Part shown: piece by piece, positions 55,301-64,000 of the stretch | Position numbering within the stretch: the stretch's first letter is position 1 | Layout: every line of letters starts with the position of its first letter | Assembly (NCBI RefSeq): GCF_963576615.1 | Contig: NC_088708.1 | Coordinates: forward strand, 27,039,191-27,103,190 | DNA: 64,000 nt | Origin: Watersipora subatra | Taxonomy: Eukaryota > Bryozoa > Gymnolaemata > Cheilostomatida > Watersiporidae | Reading direction: 5' to 3' | The notes under the pieces: model-generated | What the model was told of the DNA's origin: nothing | Database searches by the model: none | What the model saw: only the letters and a program-made list of their open reading frames with translations | Made by a program: the position numbers and the translations under genes

Positions 55301-58300
55301 AATGTAATGAGACTCTGGCTTTTGAATAACACTTTAACTTGAGTTAAGAACATTTTATTCCTAATGACGTGTGCGCATGATAAATGTGTTTTGTATGGTT
55401 TGAGCCTGAATTTATTCTATGCGCTTACCTATGGTGATGACTGTTCCTTCTGATTGGCTGGCTGCCTGACCCAATAATGTGATAGCATCGAAGTGAGCTT
55501 TGGCTTTCTGAGCAGAAACTAAAAATAGATTCTACTAGGTTAGGAAGCAAACTGAATATAAAGCTTTTTGTTTTTTATATATTAATAGGTATGTGCACAA
55601 TTATTCCATGATGCGGCAAGGTGATCGAGTGGCTCAGCAGTTGTGCTCTTGTCTGGGAATCATAATATCTGGGTTTGATTCCCGTGCAGTGTAATTTTTT
55701 TCCTCACGCTCCTAGCATGGCTTCAAATGCACAGCTATTATTTTAGAAAATATTAAAATTGGTTTTTTCAAATTTGTTGAATTCATGTTCATTTATAATT
55801 TTTGACAAAAAAACTTTAGAAATATCTTAGCTGTTTTACTAGAAGAATTTCTAAAAAAGATGGGCAGATTTACTATAAGGATAAAAAGTGTTTTCATGTA
55901 TGTACTCAATAATATACACTCGTTTAATGTTGACAAGCTGATGGAATGATCGAATGATTGTCTATGTACAATAAAAGCAAATCCCTGTTTATGCAAAGAC
56001 TGGATGAGCTTTATTACTACAATTTAGTAAAATCTGATCGAAGTGAATCTTACGAGTTTGGGCTCATTAACCAATGATAATATTCCCCACAAGTTACATA
56101 CGAGTAAAGGAATGGATTAATGTAAATCACGAAACCTCTGGCTCTGCTTCAGTGAGTCGGGTGTGACAGAATTCTATGCATATTCTAGTTGTTTTGTTAC
56201 ATACTACCTTATTAATATTCACCCACACTCTCTCTCCTCGTCACCTCTGAATCCATATTAAATAATTCTGTGTAGGAAATAGGACAGGAAAGATGAGAAC
56301 GAACTAAACATTACTTAGAGTCAATATCCTAAAGCTAGAAATGACTGACAGAACCTTCTAGAGATTTGTGAAGAGCTTTGCCTGTAGTCCATATTGCCTT
56401 GAGTCCCTGTGTGAAGTTTGTTTGTAAATCCTACAATTAAAGATTTAGATTGAATAACTTGTTTTACCTTCAAAAGAATGTTTGCTGCAACATACAAGAA
56501 AATTCTCACTACCTATCATATATCGCGCAAGTTAAACTAAATGTGAAATGCTTTGGCTATTATAGAGCCGGTAAACAATGTTTATCTATATGTATAAGGC
56601 ATTGCATAGCGATAGTTTTGTATAGTACGTATGTAACCTACAAAGAGACATTCGCAAGAGCAATAAACGTTTTTGAAAAAAATTAAATTTTATGTTATAA
56701 ATATTTATAAGGAACATTATGATATTAAATAAAGATAGTGAAAAAATAAACTATGCCTATGCTACTAGAGTTGACACAAGTGAGCAGTTTACCTTTTTGA
56801 CTTTTGTTTGCGTTTTGTGAAAAAAATTGCTTGCTCAGCGTGTATACTTTGTTCTTTATCGATCTCTTCTTGCTCTAACCTAACCAACTACCCTACGGGT
56901 AGATGTACAATAATGATAATGTCGACTCGTTGGTTAACAATTGCAACAAATGAACAATGAGTTACTCCTACTCCAAAATTCACCTAAACTCACCGAGTTT
57001 GTTAATGATTCCGTATATTGTAGGAATAATTACTCTACTAGTTATCAGAGTGTCTATACGCGGAGTGTCTATACGCGGAGTGTCTATACGCGGAGTGTCT
57101 ATACGCGGAGTGTCTATATGCGGAGTGTCTATACACAGAGTATCTATACACAGAGTATTTATGCACAGAACGTTTATACACAGTGTTTATACACAGAATG
57201 TCTATACACGGGTATCTATACACAGAATATCTATGCACAGAGTATCTATGCACAGAACGTCTATTCACAGTACTTATACACAGTGTCTAAACACAGAGTG
57301 TCTATACACAGAGTGTCTAAACACAGAGTGTCTAAACACAGAGTGTCTAAACACAGAGTGTTTATACAAAACTAGGTGTGTACTAAGTTGACACACATTT
57401 TAATGAAGCATCCTTGATGTAGTATTCGCAGTTATGCGCTGATCAAGATGCAATGTTACTATTTAATATTCACTCTTGGGGCGAGTAAGATGTACTTAGA
57501 ATCTGCGATTGATTCATCGCCTGCTAATTCCACGCGTCACCGTAAGCTCGTTTTCAGCATAATGTCTCCTGTTGATTCACTTCTAGTTCTCAGTAGAACG
57601 TAGAAAGTAAATGAAGTGACGCCAACAGTTCTCACTCGCCATTATTGTTCTAGTTTATAAATGGTCTTTTCAATTATCGGTTGTGCAGTACGTGTAGTTG
57701 TGATAAGCTCTTACTGTTTCGGTGGTTTAAATAATTGCGTTGCAGCGTTGAACCTTTAAAGCTAATCCAGATAGATAATCCAGTAGACGGAGAGAAACTA
57801 ATTAAAACTGTCTCCGTTATCCATCTTTTGCATAAAATAGATTTGAAGTAAAGCAAAAAAATCAGCTGAAAGTTCACGTCTGCTCCGCGAAAAGTATTAT
57901 TATAGAGCAGACGAAAACTTTCAGCTGACGATACATCTGTAACAATGGTGATACATCTGTAACAATGCTGATACAACTGTATTACCATTGTTACAGTTGG
58001 GAGAAACCTCTCGCTTATGTCCATCATTTCCTTCTTTACTATACTAACTTCGAAACATTTGCTATGCATTTATTAGCATACAATTTACACATTCAACTAA
58101 CTGTCATTTAATTTCACTTACGAGCTCATCTTTGCTTTAACCCAACGCAATCAAATATTTTAAGAAAAATTAATTTGATTCTCCAACTCTGTATTAATAC
58201 TGTACATAATGACTCTTTGTTGTTCAAGCATCTCCAAAGGTGATGGTCAATGCTTTTAACAAGTCAATAAAAGTTTAGTTTTGTACCAATCATAGGAAAT

Positions 58301-60252
58301 CAAACCAAGCTGAGTTCACATTTACTTCTTTTTATGCACACAATCTAGAGCAGTGAGAAGAATTCCTTATGCTCTAAAGTTGAGAATTGGCAGCCCAGTT
58401 GAATGGATTGGGCGAAACATCTAAAAATGTTCTTTTGAGTAATTGGGAAAAAGTTTCAACAACTTCTGACTTGTGTGCGATTCTGTGGATCTGTTGATTA
58501 TTGATAGCAATGATAAAATATTTGGCTGTGCTCCTTATGGCACAATGGAAGATTGGGAAAGCTACATATGAAATCTAATAGCCCAAATAATAGCAACTTT
58601 ATAGGTGATAAAATGGCCAATTACAATAGAAACCTTTATGTAAAAATTAAGATTAATCGGGCGTAGATCACAAAAACCTATTACCAATAGTTAGCAAAAC
58701 CAGCAGTGAGTAAAAACAGCACAGTGAGGATTGAGTTGACTCAAATCTCGAGCAACATGCTCTAGTATGTTGACAGCAGGTTCATCTGGCGTTACATTAC
58801 ATCTGGCGTTCCAGATGCCCTGGAATATTCTCCTAGAACAGTCAGCAGGAAGTGTCAGTCAGTAGTGAGTGTCCAGTCAGTAGTGAGTGACCAGTCAGTA
58901 GTGAGTGACCAGTCAGTAGTGAGTGACCAGACAGTAGCGAGTGACCAGTCAGTAGTGAGTGACCAGTCATGGTGAGTTACTAGTCATAGTGAGTGACCAG
59001 TCAGTAGTCAGTGACTAGTCAATAGTGAATGACCAGTCAGTAGTGAGTGACCAGCCAGTAGTGAGTGACCAGTCAGTAGTGAGTGACCAGTCAGTAGCTA
59101 GTGACCAGTCAGTAGTGAGTGACTAGTCAGTAGCGAGTGACCAGTCAGTAGCGAGTGACCAGTCAGTAGCGAGTGACCAGTCATAGTGAGTTACCAGTCA
59201 TAATGAGTTACCAGTCATAGTGAGTGATCAGTCATAGTGAGTTACCAGTCAGCAGTGACACTGCAGTCACATCTAATATATCAATTACATTCCTTACAAA
59301 TGTTACGATGAATTGCGCGTCAAACATGGTTGCTAAGAAGCTGGTGAGCTGCCTGGCCCTGCTTGTAAAGACCCTTTACCACATTCATCCTTTCCTTGCC
59401 AATGCAATATAAAATGTTGCTAGCCAATTTATCTTGGCTGTATCTGAGTTTGGTGATGTATATCATGAGCCCCCATTAATCAAATACATAGCATTGTGTA
59501 TCCTAGGCTATCATCAAACATATGCGTGTTTAATGATAGCCTAGGATACAGGATACCTGTATGAGAAAATGTGGTTTAGGATAGCGTAAACCTATACTAA
59601 ATAACATGAGCTAGAATACCATATCCATGCATGAAATAACATGAACATGGTATCCGTGCATGACCTAGGATATCATATGCATGTATGAGATAATGTGACT
59701 TAGTATGTCATATGCATGTGTGACGCGTACATATGATCTCAATATGGCTTAAGAAAGCACAGACATGTTTGAGATAACATTACCTAGTATATCATATGCA
59801 TGTTTGAGAAAACATGACCTAAGATTTCACAGACATGTATGAAATTACACGACCTAGGATATCATATGAAGCATGTATGTGACAGTGTGCTTATGATTGT
59901 TTTAAAAGAAACTTTTGTCAAACATTTAAACAAGTTTTTCAGATTTGCTTTCTTAGAGGCAATGAGAAGCTAGCTTTTTAAGGACAGACTAAATTAACAC
60001 GCTTGATGTTAGTGCAACACAAGCCATTATCGGTGCAGCTACTATGGGTAGCTATTGCCGTAATAGCTTCTGCAATACAGCGGGGAATATATACATGCTT
60101 TAATACAACTACCCTGTATGACTCGAAGCACACATTTCACCTACATGTAGATATCTTAGTGCTTGTCATCACACAAAGGGATCACCAACCTTGTACACAG
60201 CAGTAGTTATCTCATGCGCCTTCTCAGACTTGTCCACTTCTGTAGTGTCCAT
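38781..60252 (-). CDS. BAIAP2: IRSp53/BAIAP2-family I-BAR and SH3 scaffold (15 coding exons)
   Basis: Exons 5'->3': 60252-60190, 56430-56355, 55518-55429, 54758-54697, 54496-54425, 54155-54033, 46884-46819, 46413-46327, 45251-45150, 44928-44853, 43118-42917, 42078-41995, 41248-41059, 39698-39618, 39203-38781. Every junction is in phase; 598 residues, stop TAG. Residues 1-247 form the I-BAR (IMD) domain: helices with TTAVYKDLQTNFTQGLKAIW, KAKAHFDAITLLGQAASQSE, GHALMQMAEIYKEIQ and a lysine-rich KKAAANLAKHRKKSKGSQNN. Residues 297-352 are an SH3 domain (RVRAVYSHEGAGDNQLAF, DGWQYGQN, LGWFPISF). The C-terminal 141 residues are proline-rich. Known of the family: dimeric I-BAR proteins bind negatively curved PIP2 membranes, and the SH3 recruits WAVE, Mena or Eps8 to build filopodia. 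Start ATG has G at -3 and +4. Which vertebrate paralogue (BAIAP2, BAIAP2L1, BAIAP2L2) is closest is not settled; an invertebrate gene is probably pre-duplication. Confidence 0.92.
40401..40490 (-). repeat. 90-bp duplicated segment with candidate microexon, copy B
   Basis: Paired with 43411-43500 (constant offset of 3010 bp). This intron is phase 0. The 18-nt form (after ..tagtag) reads MRQRLQ in frame, while the 21-nt form would begin with a stop. Alternatively both copies belong to a dispersed repeat. Confidence 0.35.
41466..41610 (-). mobile_element. tRNA-derived SINE
   Basis: On the minus strand, a B box-like GCCGGTTCAAACCTC, a body with GGCTTTAGACAGACAAAC and the family tail CTCTTATTCTAGTAAAGATT. 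In IRSp53 intron 41249-41994. Confidence 0.6.
41995..43118 (-). CDS. BAIAP2: SH3 domain exons of the IRSp53 homologue
   Basis: Exon 11 (43118-42917) starts the SH3 with RVRAVYSHEGAGDN, the acidic RT loop, and DGWQYGQN, including the Trp that packs on proline ligands. Exon 12 (42078-41995) completes it with LGWFPISFTKAL. The exon boundary splits the domain just before the GWFP strand and is in phase (GA|A). Exon 12 was found only by its GGWFP-like coding pattern, because it is just 84 bp and embedded in repeats. Confidence 0.9.
42192..42776. repeat. Degenerate minisatellite, about 16-bp unit, about 35 copies
   Basis: Units like AATGCACTAACACACC with variable length, in IRSp53 intron 42079-42916, between the two SH3 exons. 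Confidence 0.92.
43411..43500 (-). repeat. 90-bp duplicated segment with candidate microexon, copy A
   Basis: Collinear and roughly 80% identical with 40401-40490, lying in a different intron of the same gene. On the minus strand both copies keep an AG (ttag/tagtag) followed by ATGAGGCAG...CTCCAG and a GTAAACC donor. As an 18- or 21-nt microexon this copy fits its phase-1 intron (insert VDEAATP or DEAATP before GSAL). Confidence 0.4.
45293..46275 (+). mobile_element. Helitron-like element with antisense tRNA-like module
   Basis: 5' end A|TCATATATCTAAGTCTCAAAG; 3' end CCCGAGCAGTGCTGGGCATC...CCTAG|T. A tRNA-like segment is on the minus strand at about 45395-45465 (TAGCTCAGTGGTTAAATG, GAGTTTAAATCC). 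983 bp, filling most of IRSp53 intron 45252-46326. Confidence 0.6.
46716..46750. repeat. Perfect hairpin, 15-bp arms, 5-nt loop
   Basis: AGACTGTTACAGCAG, TTAGA, and its exact reverse complement. Confidence 0.85.
47000..47373 (-). mobile_element. Helitron-like element with antisense tRNA-like module
   Basis: Minus-strand 5' TCTATATACAGTACATAAAC; 3' CCCGTGCAACGCCAGG...GGCTAG|T. tRNA-like on the plus strand at about 47221-47275 (TAGCTTAATAGGTTAGCTTG, GAGATCAAATCC). It lies just before LINE copy 1, in IRSp53 intron 46885-54032. Confidence 0.68.
47464..49288 (+). mobile_element. Degraded LINE copy 1 (RT core deleted)
   Basis: Same family as the element at 49370-52724. A tRNA-like head (47465-47545) is followed by remnants of the N-terminal region (GGACATCTGC, CGATTGGCTGAAGAGGCT, GTGCAGAGTGCAGCGTA). 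At about 48130 it jumps to sequence that corresponds to the post-RT part of copy 2 (about 51540 onward), so roughly 1 kb with the RT catalytic core is missing. The rest runs through the CCHC knuckle and endonuclease region with many stops, and ends GGGGTGAGGAAACAATT followed by (TA)n. Confidence 0.85.
49292..49343. repeat. TA dinucleotide microsatellite
   Basis: About 26 uninterrupted AT repeats between the 3' end of LINE copy 1 and the head of copy 2. Confidence 0.95.
49370..52724 (+). mobile_element. LINE with restriction-like endonuclease, copy 2 (nearly full length, inactivated)
   Basis: Order: tRNA-like head (49376-49452, A box TAGCGCAGTTGG, B box GGTTCAAACCCC); N-terminal Lys/Glu-rich region with coiled-coil character (49488-50369); RT (about 50540-51500) with NWAAPGHDMI, NYRPITCLPTTWKLL, AMAWIDYKKAYDSIPHNW, GIYQGDSLSPLLF and the catalytic YMDD at 51228-51239; C-terminal region with a CX2C...HX4C knuckle (CRLCKDAPEIIQH, 52085-52137) and PDIVVV...IIDIAVPND (about 52336-52404), the PD-(D/E)XK-type endonuclease of R2/R4/NeSL-like LINEs; 3' UTR ending GGGGTGAGGAAACAATT then TA-rich. 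Four in-frame stops (49854, 50367, 50655, 51096) and one extra A just after YMDD (about 51243) disable it. Confidence 0.9.
51235..52659 (+). pseudogene. C-terminal ORF of the LINE (end of RT, zinc knuckle, endonuclease)
   Basis: 474 open codons, the longest uninterrupted ORF in the window, ending TAG (LGRAKILRRVLKLPGLW). It is cut off from the upstream RT frame by a one-base insertion next to the YMDD codons, so the ATG at 51235 is not a natural start. It contains the RT thumb (KYLGIMQSN, AINTYALPVIRY, MHGALHPKSDT, GRKDGGRGL), a CCHC knuckle and the endonuclease. The long intact frame points to fairly recent decay. Confidence 0.85.
53395..53515. repeat. GATAGAGA-type low-complexity repeat
   Basis: Degenerate purine-rich GATAGAGAGATAG repeats in IRSp53 intron 46885-54032. 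Confidence 0.8.
55611..55735 (+). mobile_element. tRNA-derived SINE
   Basis: A box-like GATCGAGTGGCTCAGCAG, B box GGTTTGATTCCCG, then CAGTGTAATTTTTTTCC and a short body (CTAGCATGGCTTC as in the 18292 copy). In IRSp53 intron 55519-56354. Confidence 0.65.
57046..57366. repeat. Minisatellite, 15-bp unit, about 21 copies
   Basis: Unit GAGTGTCTATACGCG on the left, changing to GAGTGTCTAAACACA on the right, so two subfamilies sit side by side. In IRSp53 first coding intron 56431-60189. Confidence 0.95.
57862..57928. repeat. Nearly perfect hairpin, 24-bp arms
   Basis: TCAGCTGAAAGT..CGTCTGCTC and its inverted copy (few mismatches) around a 19-nt loop. Confidence 0.8.
58855..59258. repeat. Minisatellite, 18-bp unit, about 22 copies
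   Basis: Unit CAGTCAGTAGTGAGTGAC with shorter variants (CAGTCATAGTGAGTTAC). In IRSp53 intron 56431-60189. Confidence 0.95.
59497..59550. repeat. Nearly perfect hairpin, about 24-bp arms
   Basis: TGTATCCTAGGCTATCAT and its exact inverse 59533-59550; the arms go on inward after one mismatch. The following degenerate array (to 59880) reuses the CCTAGGATA motif. Confidence 0.85.
59551..59880. repeat. Degenerate tandem repeat, about 35-45-bp unit
   Basis: Seven or eight loose copies around CCTAGGATATCATATGCATG and TGAGATAACATGA. Confidence 0.7.
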
Positions 60253-62170
60253 AGCGCCTTTGTGATGCTGTCTATCTTTCAGAGCATTCGACTACCAACA
60301 AACCTGACATGTAAGGTTGCGCGACACACAACAATGCTATTTCTGATTCTTCGCTTGCTCTCGCACTGCCAGACATAAATCAAACGCTGAACCTGTTAGG
60401 TTAAAAAGGCTTACTAGTGTGTATTACTGGCGTGACCTGGTTGATTGCGGATATAATGCCACGCTTGGTTGATGAAATCAAAAATATTCATGGAAACGTC
60501 ACCTCAGCGATCATTATGCGATGGAGCAAAAGTAACCACGCATACGCACCACTTAGACTGCATACTATAACATTATCAACCTTTACAAAACTAGTCAAAT
60601 CTATATTAGCAAATTCTACTTTGAGACTGTGTGTTAGTCTGTGTAAACGCTACACGGTTCTAGTTTTTTGCCAATTTCATCCAAATTTCACATGCGTATG
60701 CTGCATGATTTTTACCAAATCACAAAAAATCTTGGGTTTCAAAGCTTTATCCTGGTTCTTGAGAATTAGCCTCTTAAACACCTACCTGTGGTCAATCTGA
60801 TCAAAAGTGAAAGACCTGTGCAATGCCAGCCTACTGCTAGCATTTGCACAAAATGTCGCTTAACCGAGGGTAGAACATACCTTACCGTAAGAATTCTGAG
60901 ATAAAATTATCTGTTGTAAAGAAGAGAACAACAAAGTATCCACTGCTTACCCAGAGAGCATATAATATCAAATTATGCGCATACAGGCAACATTACATAT
61001 GTGATAAGTATATCAAGAGAACAATGCACTGATATAAATGTAATCATGCCTACAAGTGATGGCAGAAGCTGCACATCAGTTACTCACCAACATTGAATAG
61101 CTCGCTACACCCAGCTGTTGTCTCAACAAAACAAGCAAACCTATATTTATCTTATGCCATTGATCTAGTGACTGCACCGATTATAATAACATACAAGGGA
61201 AGATAACATGGCAATTATCAACTGGAGCAGATATTATTACCAAGCAATAGAAAATAGGGCGTGCGTGTGTGTGATAATACGATAAAAGATACGATGCTAC
61301 CCAATACATTTATTTGGTACTGTCTGTTTCAATGGTGTGAATTGTTGAGATGTATGGCTGATGAGACGTTCGATGGCCATCACAGAGTTCATTACCTATG
61401 CTGGAGAATAGAACTAGACAGATGAAAAGAATACATTTGAAAGGTCATATCCTTTGGTGAATACGCTTCAACAAGCATGAATACTTCTAAACATTATACA
61501 TCTTTTGAAACCTATAACGTGGCCCTTCAAGATTTATTAGCTGAGATATCTTTTGGATATCATCTACTCCTTTCGTAGCTACGTATATTTACAAGCGTTA
61601 TAAATTGATTAAAACCTAAAGACCATGACAAACATGAACTGTAAGAGTAATACATCAATAACAGAACAGCAAATAAATTGAGAAGTTTTAACAATGCGCA
61701 ACAACTTCAACATCTATTTCAGTTTTCACAAGAGTTCCACAATTTATTAGCAGAAATAATCCGTCAAGACTAGTTTTGGCAAAAGAACATAAGGCGAGCA
61801 CAATGAACATTTTAGATTGAACGAAACTCTACTACTAGAGTGCAACAACGCACTTAATTTCATGCTCATTACTCTTAGCAAATAAAGAATAAGTCATCTT
61901 CACAACAATCTTACCAGTTGAAGGCCAAAAAGACTTGAATAATTCCCTAAATCGACATGCAGAGCTAGAATTAGCATATTGAAAAAAATGAGTGATAACT
62001 AATTCTCCCCACGTGTCAGTAAATTAGCGCTAGTGGAAACCGACGCTGAACGAAATAGCGAATACTGGCACAATTGGGAGTCGTTCAAGGAGTGTATGAA
62101 GACTTAGAGATGCAGTGAATGGGACCCTGCTATAGCAATGGTCAGTTATGCGTGTCTAGTAAGTCGCCAT
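60253..62170. other. Intergenic region between USP7 and IRSp53
   Basis: It should contain the USP7 3' UTR (minus-strand AATAAA at 61743-61748 is one candidate) and the IRSp53 promoter. An acceptor-like AG just upstream of the IRSp53 ATG (about 60262) and a GTTGGTGAGT donor at about 61082-61091 suggest a 5' UTR intron. A 127-codon plus-strand open frame at 60417-60800 has no recognisable features. Confidence 0.45.

Positions 62171-64000
<1,830 letters not shown>

Noticed and set aside
56941..57391. 144-codon plus-strand ORFs with SVYTRSVYTQ-like repeats
   Set aside because: They are 15-bp minisatellite translation in an IRSp53 intron.
60417..60800. 127-codon plus-strand ORF
   Set aside because: No family, repeat or splice evidence; its composition is like neighbouring noncoding DNA, so chance is the simplest reading.

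Overview
This is AT-rich nuclear DNA from an invertebrate animal. The genes are split by many GT-AG introns, and the introns are full of minisatellites, tRNA-derived SINEs, Helitron-like elements and a LINE of the restriction-like-endonuclease class. There is no operon structure, Shine-Dalgarno signal or CRISPR. The protein families are animal ones, and one of them, the gamete fusogen HAP2/GCS1, is missing from vertebrates. A marine lophotrochozoan would fit, but the sequence does not fix the phylum.

All four recognised genes are on the minus strand. In transcription order (right to left) they are: (1) the 3' end of USP7, a ubiquitin protease, 62171 to beyond the right edge, with its true C-terminus and stop; (2) an IRSp53/BAIAP2-family I-BAR plus SH3 scaffold, 38781-60252, complete in 15 coding exons (598 residues); (3) a divergent HAP2/GCS1 gamete-fusion protein, 27717-38158, 12 coding exons (853 residues); (4) WDR48/UAF1, the WD40 activator of USP1/USP12/USP46, 19591 to beyond the left edge, 16 coding exons (646 codons in the window, only the last few residues missing). 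Exons were joined by reading splice sites and codon phase by eye. In all four models every junction keeps the reading frame.

Layout: 1-19591 is WDR48. 19592-27716 is intergenic, with a tandem repeat, hairpins and two or three weak plus-strand exon candidates. 27717-38158 is HAP2. A 622-bp gap holds the IRSp53 3' UTR and HAP2 promoter. 38781-60252 is IRSp53, whose 7.1-kb intron (46885-54032) carries a Helitron-like element and two head-to-tail LINE copies set in TA-rich microsatellite DNA. 60253-62170 is intergenic and 62171-64000 is USP7.

Almost every large intron has its own minisatellite with a different unit (9 to 52 bp). Scattered among them are short, unique, nearly perfect hairpins, TA-flanked MITEs, a 0.9-kb foldback element and Helitron-like elements with a tRNA-like module in fixed opposite orientation. 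The genes do not form one pathway. USP7 and WDR48 both belong to deubiquitination, IRSp53 to actin and membrane shaping, and HAP2 to gamete fusion.
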